Shown here one piece after another: positions 22,523-29,881 of a stretch of DNA of 32,745 bases; the stretch's first letter is position 1, and each line of letters begins with the position of its first letter. The stretch comes from Streptomyces chilikensis (lineage in GTDB: Bacteria; Actinomycetota; Actinomycetes; Streptomycetales; Streptomycetaceae), in contig NZ_LWCC02000005.1 of assembly GCF_001642695.1 (NCBI RefSeq), forward strand, positions 4,288,630 to 4,321,374, in the 5' to 3' direction. The notes beneath the pieces are model-generated. The model did no database searches, was not told the DNA's origin, and saw only the letters and a program-made list of their open reading frames with translations. Position numbers and translations under genes: made by a program.

Positions 22523-24001
22523 CTACTTCCGCGGGTGAGCACCTCCCCCTGCGAAGGTTTCCCGCGCCAGGGCCATGCCCAGTTCGTCCGCGACCTCCAG
22601 AACCGTCCTCACCCCGTCCGACGTGGTGCGGAAGTTCACGAAACACGTGCGCAGGCAGGTGCGGCCGTCGACGACGGCGGACGCGAGGAACACCCGCCCG
22701 TCTGCCTGCATGGCCCGGACGAGACGGTCGTTGTGGGCGTCGAGGCCGGAGTCGTCCAGCCCGGGCACGACGTGCCGGAAGCAGACCGTCGACAGCACCG
22801 GTTCGCACAGCAGCGAAAAGGAGGAGTGTCCGCGGACCTCGTCGGCCAGCAGCGCCGCGTGGGAGAGCGTCGACTCGATCCAGGTGCGGAACCTGTCGGC
22901 GCCGTGCACCCGCAACGACAGCCACAGACGCAGCGAGCGCAGGGGCCGCGAGTACTCGAAGGTGCGGTCCACCGGATTGCCGGTGTCCTCCTCGTGCGGC
23001 ATGTAGTGCTCCTCGTGGCCGAACGCCGCCCTCAGCGGACCGCGGCGCCGCACCAGGAGCACGCTGCACCCCTTCTGCAGACCGAGCCATTTGTGCGCGT
23101 CGACGGTGACGGAATCGGCCCGGTCGAGCCCGTCGAACAAGTGCGCGGCCCTCCGGGTGGCGGCGGCGGACACGCCGTAGGCGCCGTCGACGTGCAACCA
23201 CACCTCCTCCCGCCCGCACACGTCGGCGACGGCCGCGAGCGGGTCGACCGCACCGGTCAGCGTGGTGCCGGCGGTGGCGACGACGGCCACCGGGGTGAAG
23301 CCCGCCGCCCGGTCCCGCACGAGAGCCCGCTGCAGCTCGTCCGGCCGCATGCGGTGCCGTTCGTCGACCGGGACGCGGCGCAGCGCCCGCCGCCCCAGTC
23401 CGGCTGCCTCCACCGCCCGCACGACGGAGTGGTGCGCCTCGGCGGAGCAGTAGACCGTGCCCCGCCGGCCGGTCACTCCCTGTTCGCGGGCGCCCGGCAG
23501 CGCCTGTTCCCGGGCCGCGAGCAGCGCGGTGAGGTTGGAGGTCTGGCCGCCGCTGGTGAAGTGGCCCTCCGCCGCCGGGTAGCCCACGAACTCGGCCACC
23601 CACCGCACGGCCTGTTCGTCCAGCAGATCGGCGGCTCCGGCCGCGCTCGCCAGGTTCACGTCGTAGGCCGCGGAGAGCGCGGAGGCGATCACTCCCGTCT
23701 CCAGGCCGGTGGAAGGGACGTAGGCGAGGAACAACGGCCGGGACGGCGACATGCTGGCCTCCAGGACGCCGACCGCGTCGTCCAGCGCTTCCCGGGGAAC
23801 CCCCGGAGCCCCGGGAAGCGCCCCGCGGAGCCTGTCCGCCAGATTCGCGTCCATCCGCGGCTCCCGCGCCCGGGGGCGGTCGAACGACTCCCAGGCCGCC
23901 GTCAGGTGCCAGCAGAGGTCGTCGAGAAGATCCGCCCGTCCGGACGGTGCCGAGGAAGGGCCGCCGGGGGAGGCGGCCTTGTGGCGCGGTGCGTCAATCA
24001 T
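22523..24001 (-). CDS. Group II PLP-dependent decarboxylase, ~492 aa
   Basis: Pyridoxal-phosphate enzyme decarboxylating an aromatic or diamino acid. Fold-type I signatures are present: RPLFLAYVPSTGLETGVIASAL, FTSGGQTSNLTALLAAR, the PLP-stacking His in YCSAEAHHSVVRA, the Asp in EEVWLHVDGAYG, and the Schiff-base Lys304 in SVTVDAHKWLGLQKG. EYSRPLRSLRLWLSLRVHG lies in the C-terminal part. Among relatives, L-2,4-diaminobutyrate, tyrosine and tryptophan decarboxylases share these motifs, so the substrate cannot be assigned. The start is uncertain: ATG at 24001 and ATG at 24064 both lack a ribosome site. It is monocistronic and convergent to the HAD-like gene. Confidence 0.85.
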   Translation of the reverse strand: MIDAPRHKAASPGGPSSAPSGRADLLDDLCWHLTAAWESFDRPRAREPRMDANLADRLRGALPGAPGVPREALDDAVGVLEASMSPSRPLFLAYVPSTGLETGVIASALSAAYDVNLASAAGAADLLDEQAVRWVAEFVGYPAAEGHFTSGGQTSNLTALLAAREQALPGAREQGVTGRRGTVYCSAEAHHSVVRAVEAAGLGRRALRRVPVDERHRMRPDELQRALVRDRAAGFTPVAVVATAGTTLTGAVDPLAAVADVCGREEVWLHVDGAYGVSAAATRRAAHLFDGLDRADSVTVDAHKWLGLQKGCSVLLVRRRGPLRAAFGHEEHYMPHEEDTGNPVDRTFEYSRPLRSLRLWLSLRVHGADRFRTWIESTLSHAALLADEVRGHSSFSLLCEPVLSTVCFRHVVPGLDDSGLDAHNDRLVRAMQADGRVFLASAVVDGRTCLRTCFVNFRTTSDGVRTVLEVADELGMALARETFAGGGAHPRK

Positions 24002-24406
24002 GATCGCAGCGTGCGGAGCGCGCGGCTGCTGATGCAACCGACTCCCGGCGATTGGACAGGACATGGCGCATTTGTTGCGAAGGGGACTGGAACGGTGTCC
24101 ACGGATGCTTTCCGCGTCCGGATTTGTTCACGGTCGACGACGACTGTGCCGATGGCGGCGGATTCTTCCTCGCCTCCCTGTTCCCGGCCGAGGCGGGCGG
24201 GGCCCGTCCGCTCCCGGTCCGCATCATCAAGAGCAGGAGGTTGATCATTTCTTATTACTGAATCGCCGTGCAGGGGTGGCCTTTCGGTCGTCTTGTGTCA
24301 TTGCTGATCAACCTTTCTCCGTGGCGAAGTGATCCGCGTACGTTGCGGTCGCAGGCGGGCCCGGAACCGGAGCCCGTCGCAGCCGACGAACGACGGAGGG
24401 GCTCCG
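24002..24406. other. Divergent intergenic region, locally AT-rich
   Basis: About 400 bases between the decarboxylase and the roadblock gene with no recognisable gene. An unusually AT-rich patch (24241-24263, including TTGATCATTTCTTATTACTG) contrasts with the surroundings. It is bracketed by the inverted repeat at 24238-24247/24305-24314. It probably holds promoters in both directions. Confidence 0.5.
24238..24314. repeat. 10-bp inverted repeat around an AT-rich patch
   Basis: AGGTTGATCA (24238-24247) and TGATCAACCT (24305-24314) are exact complements separated by 57 bases, about 95 bases before the roadblock gene. Confidence 0.55.
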
Positions 24407-24781
24407 ATGGCGAGCGTGGAAGTGGCACTCAAGGAACTGATGACCGAGATCGAGGGCTCGCTCGGTGCGGCCGTTGTGGACTACACCAGCGGCATGGCCC
24501 TCGGAAGTCTGGGCGGCGGCAAGGACCTGGACCTGACGGTTGCCGCGGCCGGCAACACGGACGTCATCCGCGCCAAGGTGCGCACCATGGAACACCTGGG
24601 CCTCAAGAGCCAGATCGAGGACATCCTGATCACGCTGGGGACCCAGTACCACCTCATCAGGCTGGTGGCGGGCCGCAACGGCAACGGTCTGTTCCTGTAC
24701 CTGGTGCTCGACAAGGACCGCTCGAACCTGGCCATGGCCCGCCACGTGCTCAAGCGCGTGGAATCCCAGCTGGAAGTCTGA
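24407..24781 (+). CDS. Orphan roadblock/LC7-like protein, 124 aa
   Basis: Small cytoplasmic protein with the roadblock/LC7 alpha-beta fold, the family of bacterial MglB and CvnB that bind or regulate small GTPases. The pattern EIEGSLGAAVVDYTSGMALGSLG (strand-turn-strand), the long helix in DVIRAKVRTMEHLG, and IEDILITLGTQYHLIRL then GLFLYLVLDKDRSNLAMARHVLKRVESQL fit the domain, which fills the protein. A strong GGAGGGG ribosome site lies six bases before the ATG. There is no GTPase gene beside it; the nearest is the conservon cvnD about 6.3 kb away. It is followed on the same strand by an ArsR regulator with a 185-base gap. Role unknown. Confidence 0.72.
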   Translation: MASVEVALKELMTEIEGSLGAAVVDYTSGMALGSLGGGKDLDLTVAAAGNTDVIRAKVRTMEHLGLKSQIEDILITLGTQYHLIRLVAGRNGNGLFLYLVLDKDRSNLAMARHVLKRVESQLEV

Positions 24782-24816
24782 ACGGCTCCGCGGCCTGCGG
24801 ACCCATGCCCACGACT

Positions 24817-24830
24817 TGAAGAATTCTTCA
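24817..24830. promoter_or_regulatory. 14-bp palindrome upstream of the ArsR gene
   Basis: TGAAGAATTCTTCA is perfectly self-complementary, 136 bases before the ArsR start and 35 bases after the roadblock stop. It is a plausible autoregulatory operator. Confidence 0.5.
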
Positions 24831-24966
24831 CGTCATCACATGGAGATCGTTCCAAGCCGTGAACGTGAGCGGCAGGGGCCGAGAAGATGAACCGACGAAA
24901 GCCCGTGGCGCGGCGGGGGAGCGCCGCGCCACGGGGCCAGCCACCCCGACCGGCAGGAAGAGCGCC

Positions 24967-25329
24967 ATGCAACTGCCCCTCTACCAGGCCAAGGCAGAGT
25001 TCTTTCGCATGCTGGGGCACCCGGCACGCATCAGGGTCCTGGAGCTGCTGCAACACGGACCGGTCCCGGTCCGGGACCTGCTCGCGGACATCGAGATCGA
25101 ACCCTCCAGCCTGTCCCAGCAACTCGCCGTACTCCGCCGCGCCGGCATCGTGGTGTCCATCCGGGAGGGCTCCACCGTCAGCTACGCGCTCGCGGGCGGC
25201 GACGTGGCGGAACTCCTGCGCGCGGCCCGCCGCATCCTGACCGAGCTGCTGGCCGGGCGGAACGAGCTCCTGGCCGGACTGCGCGAGACCGACACCCCCG
25301 CACCGCCGGTCACGGCGGCGGCCGAATAG
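24967..25329 (+). CDS. ArsR-family winged-helix regulator, 120 aa
   Basis: Small dimeric repressor. The ArsR wHTH starts at AEFFRMLGHPARIRVLELLQHG and continues with VRDLLADIEIEPSSLSQQLAVLRRAGIVVSIREGSTVSYALAG, a complete domain from ~5 to 80. The usual metal-binding Cys (ELCVCDL) of true ArsR/SmtB sensors is absent: the alpha-3 region reads PVRDLLADI. It therefore probably responds to something other than As/Cd, or to redox or protein partners. ATG at 24967 was chosen for GGAAG six bases upstream. The C-terminal helix (AARRILTELLAGRNELLAGL) could mediate dimerisation. It precedes a CsbD-like stress protein by 79 bases. Confidence 0.87.
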   Translation: MQLPLYQAKAEFFRMLGHPARIRVLELLQHGPVPVRDLLADIEIEPSSLSQQLAVLRRAGIVVSIREGSTVSYALAGGDVAELLRAARRILTELLAGRNELLAGLRETDTPAPPVTAAAE

Positions 25330-25350
25330 GCGACCGGAACGCCGTCCGCC

Positions 25351-25374
25351 GTTTCCGGCGACCGGTCGGGGGCA
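25351..25374 (+). promoter_or_regulatory. Possible SigB-like promoter of the CsbD-like gene
   Basis: GTTT (25351-25354) and GGGCA (25370-25374) are 15 bases apart, close to the streptomycete SigB pattern GTTT-N14-16-GGGTA with one mismatch. CsbD proteins are general-stress proteins, which makes this site worth recording. Confidence 0.3.
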
Positions 25375-25408
25375 GGCGCATCGGTGTACCGCCTACGGAA
25401 GGAGTGCC

Positions 25409-25582
25409 ATGAGCGCCGGAGAGAAGGCCAAGGCCAAGGGCGAGCAGATCGCGGGCAAGGCAGTGCGCAAGGGTGCCCACGCCACCGGTGACGACACCAC
25501 CGCGGCCAAGGGCGGCGCCCTCGAGGCCCGCGGTCACGCCCGCGAGAAGAAGGAAAAGGGCAAGGACGCCTTCAAGCGCTGA
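25409..25582 (+). CDS. CsbD-like stress protein, 57 aa
   Basis: Small, highly charged, probably disordered or helical general-stress protein. The sequence runs from MSAGEKAKAKGEQIAGKAVR through GDDTTAAKGGALEARGHARE to KGKDAFKR. This is the Lys/Ala/Gly/Glu-rich repeated KAKGEQIAGKA / AAKGGALEARG pattern typical of CsbD-family proteins, which have no known catalytic activity. AAGGAG lies five bases before the ATG. It is flanked upstream by an ArsR gene and downstream by a strong terminator. Length is typical of the family. Confidence 0.75.
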   Translation: MSAGEKAKAKGEQIAGKAVRKGAHATGDDTTAAKGGALEARGHAREKKEKGKDAFKR

Positions 25583-25633
25583 CCCGCGCGGCCGCACGGG
25601 CGAAGTGCGGCCGGCCCGCCGGTGAGGGCGTCG

Positions 25634-25670
25634 GACGACCCCGGGTGCGACTTCCGCACCCGGGGTCGTC
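25634..25670 (+). terminator. Strong terminator after the CsbD-like gene
   Basis: A perfect 16-bp stem, 25634-25649 with 25655-25670 (GACGACCCCGGGTGCG and its complement), has a five-base loop ACTTC, 51 bases past the stop. Confidence 0.88.
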
Positions 25671-26206
25671 GTGTCCGCGGACCCCGGAACCCGGCCGGGC
25701 GTCCGCGGCCCCATGGCGGTCGAACGGTGGAGGACCCGCTTTTCGCGGGAATCCACCGCGCGCAGCGGTGGTGGGACGTCCTGTTCGGACGCGCGCCGGG
25801 GCGCGCGGGGCGCATTCGCGATTGGCGGGATGTGGCGTCTTGCGCATGTGCCAATGACACTCTCGGGGGCCGGTGGGAAGCCGCCGCCGACGGGGCGCGG
25901 GGAAATGGACTGGCCGAACTGCCCTCGTGGTCACGGAGGGGCCGGCCCGCCCTTCCGGCGAGGTCTCGTAAAAGCGTCGGCGCAGGTCGGAAAGGACGGG
26001 AAAAGGAGATCAAGAAAAGCCCCGGCATACCGCGCCGGAAGTGGTTCCCCCTGCGTTTCGGCCAAGTCCGGACGGCTGTCTAGGCGGATTCCTGGGAACG
26101 GTGGAGCATGAGGGAGTCGGCTGTCGGACGGGGCCCCGATTGGCCGACAAGTGGCTTCCGCGCCGCTCCGGACGCGCGGGGAAAACGGGAACAGGGGGTC
26201 TCCACG
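25671..26206. other. Upstream region of the acyl-CoA dehydrogenase homologue
   Basis: No gene recognised in ~535 bases. Third-position bias typical of local genes is absent, and the last ~250 bases are relatively A-rich. A small hairpin CCACCGC/GCGGTGG lies at 25753-25771. It probably contains the promoter of the downstream gene, but no hexamers stand out. Confidence 0.45.
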
Positions 26207-27433
26207 GTGGATCTTTTCGGTACCGCTGCGCATGACGAATTACGGAGCACGGTGCGGGAGTTCGCGGAGACCGAGATCCGGCCCCGCATCCCCGAACTGG
26301 AGGCGGAGAGGACCGTTTCCGAAGTGGGGCGCAAACTGTCCCGCATGATCGCCGAACAGGGCTGGATCGGAGCCACGATCGCCCCGCAGTACCAGGGCAT
26401 GGGCGTGGGGCACCTCGGCAAGACCGTCCTCGTCGAGGAACTCTCCCGCGTCTGCGGCGCCATGGGCGCGATGGCCCAGGCGAGCATTCTCGGCGTCGCC
26501 AAGATCATCCATTTCGGCGACGCCGCGCAGCGCGCGGCCTGGCTGCCGCGGATCGCCAGGGGCGCGTGTCTTCCCACCATCGCCGTCACCGAGCCGGGCT
26601 CCGGCGGCCACGTCCTCGGCATGACGAGCAGCGCGGTCCGTGACGGCGGGGACTACGTACTCAACGGCCGCAAGATACATGTGGGCAACAGCCACGTGGG
26701 CGACCTCCACGGCGTGGTCGTGCGCACCGGGCCGGGGTCCCGCGGGCTGAGCGCCTTCCTGGTCGAGGCCGACCGGCCGGGCGTCGGGCTGGTTCCGCAG
26801 CGGCAGTCCATGGGGCTCCACGGGTTCTCCTTCGGGGAGATCGTCTTCGACGGCGTCCGGGTGCCGGCCGCGCACCGGCTCGGCGACGAGGGGCAGGGAC
26901 TGGACATCGCCTACTCCTCCTCGACGCTCTACGGCAGACCGAACCTCGCCGCCGTGTCGCTGGGCATCCACCAGGCCGTGGTCGAGGAGACCGCGGCCTT
27001 CTGCGTCGAGCGCATCCGTTACGGCAGGCCGCTCAAGGACCTGACCAACGTCAAGATCAAACTGGGCGAGATGCAGTCCCGCCTGATGACCGCGCGGACC
27101 GCGCTCTACCACGCGGTGAGCCTGCTCGACCACGGAATGCCGTGCGACGAGGAGATGATGAACGCCAAGGCGGTCAACGCGGAGTACGCCATCACCTCCG
27201 CCCGGCAGGCGATGGAGATCCACGCGGCGGCGGGACTGTTCACCGACCGCGCGGTGGAACGGCACGTGCGGGACGCGTTCCACATCCTCGCGCCGGCCGG
27301 CACCTCCGACGTCCAGTACCTGCGGCTGGCCGAGACGGCGCTCGGGGAGGGCAAGGGGTCCTGGTCCGTCCGCCTCGCCCACGTGGCGCGCACGGTCCCG
27401 CCCGGCCCCGGCCGGGGACTGCTCGCGGTGTGA
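26207..27433 (+). CDS. Acyl-CoA dehydrogenase homologue lacking catalytic Glu, ~408 aa
   Basis: Flavoprotein of the acyl-CoA dehydrogenase fold. Domains in order: helical N-terminus (LRSTVREFAETEIRPRIPELE), middle FAD/substrate domain with LPTIAVTEPGSGGHVLG and VLNGRKIHVGNSHVGDLHGVVVRTG, then the C-terminal helical bundle with VERIRYGRPLKDLTN and IHAAAGLFTDRAVERHVRDAF. The MCAD-type catalytic Glu position (usually EGTS) is Ala364 in APAGTSDVQ. The alternative isovaleryl-CoA-type Glu position is Gly243 in LYGRPNLAAV. TEPGSG is followed by GHV instead of SDV. GTG at 26207 was chosen for AGGGGG eight bases upstream and for starting VDLFGTAAHDELR; ATG at 26108 is in frame but poorly placed. It may catalyse a non-dehydrogenase flavin reaction. 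Confidence 0.82.
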   Translation: MDLFGTAAHDELRSTVREFAETEIRPRIPELEAERTVSEVGRKLSRMIAEQGWIGATIAPQYQGMGVGHLGKTVLVEELSRVCGAMGAMAQASILGVAKIIHFGDAAQRAAWLPRIARGACLPTIAVTEPGSGGHVLGMTSSAVRDGGDYVLNGRKIHVGNSHVGDLHGVVVRTGPGSRGLSAFLVEADRPGVGLVPQRQSMGLHGFSFGEIVFDGVRVPAAHRLGDEGQGLDIAYSSSTLYGRPNLAAVSLGIHQAVVEETAAFCVERIRYGRPLKDLTNVKIKLGEMQSRLMTARTALYHAVSLLDHGMPCDEEMMNAKAVNAEYAITSARQAMEIHAAAGLFTDRAVERHVRDAFHILAPAGTSDVQYLRLAETALGEGKGSWSVRLAHVARTVPPGPGRGLLAV

Positions 27434-27470
27434 ACGCCGCGGACCCCCTCGCCGGCGCCTCCGCCGGGAC

Positions 27471-27507
27471 GCGGGCCCGGTCGTCCGGGAGGGGCGGCCG
27501 GGCCCGC
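27471..27507. terminator. Terminator between convergent genes
   Basis: GCGGGCCCGG (27471-27480) and CCGGGCCCGC (27498-27507) flank a 17-base loop. It lies 37 bases after one stop and seven bases from the other. Confidence 0.6.
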
Positions 27508-27514
27508 ACCCGCG

Positions 27515-27985
27515 TCAGCCGGCCGTGTCGGGCCAGACCCCGTAGGCGAAGCCGCCCCCCGCCTCGTCGACGGTGAGCCTCCAGTGGTGCCCGGCGGGCA
27601 TCCGCGGCGCCACGCCGACGGTCAGCTCCTCCTCCAGCTCCGCGCGGCTCCACTCCTGCGGCGGGACCACGCCCACCAGCCGGGCGTACAACCCGGTCAG
27701 CGCCGCCGCCAGCACCTCGTCGTCGGCCAGCAGCCGGGGCGGCACCCGCAGGTGCGGGCCCGGCCGCAGCCGTGACGGTGCGACGGCCTCCCTGGCGAGG
27801 GCCCGTGCCCGGGGGACGCTCAGGCCGGCCGCGTCCCCGACCTCGCCGGCGTCGGCGCCCTCGTACCGCGCCTGGAGGACCAGCCGGTCGCGCGCCGCGC
27901 AGGCCATCGCGACGTGCGCGGCGTGCCAGTGCAGCCGGTCCAGCAGTTCCTTGATCCGCAGTTCGCTCCCGTGGCCGCCCGTCAC
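27515..27985 (-). CDS. Hypothetical protein at the end of the conservon transcript, ~156 aa
   Basis: Not recognised. The N-terminal half is helical (SELRIKELLDRLHWHAAHVAMACAARDRLVLQARYEG) and continues into a segment that could form a helix-turn-helix (ADAGEVGDAAGLSVPRARALAREA). The C-terminal half is probably beta-rich and ends HHWRLTVDEAGGGFAYGVWPDTAG. No membrane segment or signal peptide. The GTG start at 27985 has GGAGG four bases upstream and lies 14 bases beyond the stop of the PucR-type gene, so it is very probably the last gene of the cvn-P450-PucR transcript. Confidence 0.65.
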   Translation of the reverse strand: MTGGHGSELRIKELLDRLHWHAAHVAMACAARDRLVLQARYEGADAGEVGDAAGLSVPRARALAREAVAPSRLRPGPHLRVPPRLLADDEVLAAALTGLYARLVGVVPPQEWSRAELEEELTVGVAPRMPAGHHWRLTVDEAGGGFAYGVWPDTAG

Positions 27986-27999
27986 GACGCCTCCGGCGG

Positions 28000-29874
28000 T
28001 CAGCGGGCCGCACCCGCCGACCACGGCGCCGTCGCCACCGTGGTCAGCGCCGGATAGGGCTCGCCCGGCGGGGTGGTGGCGTACACGGCGCAGGTCAGCG
28101 GCCGGATCCCGCTCAGGCGGTGCTCGCCGTGGTCCTCCATGAGGTCCTGCGGGATCCCGGTGATGAAGTCCCGCTCCAGCAGGTGTTCCGCCGCCTGGAT
28201 GTGGGCGCGCACCGTCTTGGGCGCGATGCCGGCCCGGGCGGCCGCCCGCTCGACGTGGAACTCGCAGGTCACCCAGGCCCGCAGGGTGCGGACCAGGTCC
28301 CGCCGGTCGGTGGCGAGCGGGCGCAGCGTCTTGTCCGCCCAGGCGCGGACCTCCTGGCCGACCAGGATGTCGTGCAGGGTGGCCGGCGGGCCGGTCTCCG
28401 CGGCGCTCCCGGTGCCGTGCATCCGCACCACCTGGATGGCGAGGGACAGCGCGATCCGGTGCATGGTCCGTTCCGGGTCGAGACCCACCGCCTCACAGGT
28501 CTGGCCGACCCGCCGGGCGAGGGTGTTGCGGTGCATGCCGAGCACCTTCGACGCCGCCGTGGTGCGGAACTCCAGTGCCATGGCCGTGAGTTCGAGCTGC
28601 CGTATGCGTGCCGTGCTGAGGATCGGCCGCAGCAGCGCCGTCGCCCACGACCGCGCGGGCCCGGTGGGCAGGACGTCGGCGAGGCCCGGCGGGCGCGGCG
28701 ACGCGACGACGATCCGCTCCGGGTGGTGCGAGGCCCGGGTGAGCGCGGCCAGGGCCTCGTCGTAGGCGTCGCCCACCTGTTTGAGCTCGTGCGGCTGGCT
28801 GCCGCCGGTGTGGACGCCCGCCGTGCGGAACACCTCGAGCAGATGGCGCACGATGTGCTCGTGCTCCTGCCCCTCGACCAGCGGAACGACGCTGATGATG
28901 TGGTTGTCGAAGGCCGGGCAGGCGACCGAGAGGGCCTGTCCGGCGAAGAGCCGGTCGGCCTGCGCCATCACCAGGGCCCGCCCGGCGCGGCCGCAGTCGG
29001 TGACGTAGACCCGGGCGTGCGTGGGGTCCAGCAGACCGGGCATGATCGACGCGGTGACGCGCTGGGCGTCGACCGCGTGCCCGGTCATGAGTAACTGGAA
29101 CGCCGACAGCCGTACCTGGCGGACGGCGTCCGAGACCACCAGGTCGTCGGAGCGCCGTCCCGTCATGGCCACCGAGAGCACCTTGGCGGCGCAGGTGGTG
29201 AGCTCGGCCTCGGCCTGCCCCAGCGGGGCGGGCGTGCCGACGACCAGGGCGCCCTGTCCGCCCACCGGCACCGAGGAGACGTACAGCCCGTCGGGCGTCC
29301 GCCCCGGCCGGCCGGGATGCTCCAGCGCGGCCGCCAGGGTCACGGGCGCGGCGGGCGGCGCCGCGGCGCGCACGCCGCCGGCGTCCCGGACGACGACGTC
29401 GCCGGGCAGTTCGGCCGCGAGGTATTCGGCGACCCCGGTGACGGTGTCGGCCTGCGGGTGCGAGAGGTGGTCGAGCAGGGTGCCCAGCCTCGCGGCGTGA
29501 CGCCGGGCCGCGGTGACGCCGAGCTCGGCGACCCGGTGGGTCAGCAGCGTCTTCCAGTCGCCGAGCGGGTGCGACGTGGTGAGCAGCGGCAGGCGGTGCT
29601 GGGCGGCCGTCTCCCGCAGGGCGGGGTCGAGCGCGTCGGGGGCCGTCCCGGACACGACGAGCGCCGCCGCGCCGCCGGCCGAGAGCGTGTACATGATGCG
29701 TTCGGCGTCCTCCAGGTAGCGGCTGTGCGTGACGATCAGCGCGTGTGCGACGGTGGACCGGATCCAGTCGGTGTCGGAGAGGACCTGCGCGGACTGCACC
29801 TCCCGGTCCTCCCCGGCGTGGCAGACGGTGATGCCCAGCTCGGGGAAGGCCGGCAGGTCTCGAACGGTCAACAT
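28000..29874 (-). CDS. PucR-type regulator with two tandem HTH_30 domains, 624 aa
   Basis: Large cytoplasmic transcriptional regulator. The N-terminal PucR sensor domain (LTVRDLPAFPELGITVCHAG, then DWIRSTVAHALIVTHSRY; ~1-125) is followed by a GAF/GGDEF-like linker region. Then come two copies of the CdaR/PucR DNA-binding domain: the first at ~415-480 (LRPILSTARIRQLELTAMAL, KVLGMHRNTLARRVGQ) and the second at ~517-575 (LRPLATDRRDLVRTLRAWV, ARAGIAPKTVRAHIQAAEHLL). Normal PucR proteins have one. ATG at 29874 was chosen because GAGGAG, which overlaps the P450 stop, lies ten bases upstream; the P450 stop is only seven bases away, so translation is probably coupled. A candidate output regulator for the conservon. 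Confidence 0.83.
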   Translation of the reverse strand: MLTVRDLPAFPELGITVCHAGEDREVQSAQVLSDTDWIRSTVAHALIVTHSRYLEDAERIMYTLSAGGAAALVVSGTAPDALDPALRETAAQHRLPLLTTSHPLGDWKTLLTHRVAELGVTAARRHAARLGTLLDHLSHPQADTVTGVAEYLAAELPGDVVVRDAGGVRAAAPPAAPVTLAAALEHPGRPGRTPDGLYVSSVPVGGQGALVVGTPAPLGQAEAELTTCAAKVLSVAMTGRRSDDLVVSDAVRQVRLSAFQLLMTGHAVDAQRVTASIMPGLLDPTHARVYVTDCGRAGRALVMAQADRLFAGQALSVACPAFDNHIISVVPLVEGQEHEHIVRHLLEVFRTAGVHTGGSQPHELKQVGDAYDEALAALTRASHHPERIVVASPRPPGLADVLPTGPARSWATALLRPILSTARIRQLELTAMALEFRTTAASKVLGMHRNTLARRVGQTCEAVGLDPERTMHRIALSLAIQVVRMHGTGSAAETGPPATLHDILVGQEVRAWADKTLRPLATDRRDLVRTLRAWVTCEFHVERAAARAGIAPKTVRAHIQAAEHLLERDFITGIPQDLMEDHGEHRLSGIRPLTCAVYATTPPGEPYPALTTVATAPWSAGAAR

Positions 29875-29881
29875 GTGCCTG

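Noticed and set aside
25622-26083. A 153-codon frame upstream of the acyl-CoA dehydrogenase homologue
   Set aside because: Starts inside the CsbD terminator, lacks third-position bias and has no recognisable domain.
27142-28013. Frames overlapping the 3' part of the acyl-CoA dehydrogenase homologue and the 156-aa gene on the opposite strands
   Set aside because: Arg/Gly-rich shadows without motifs.
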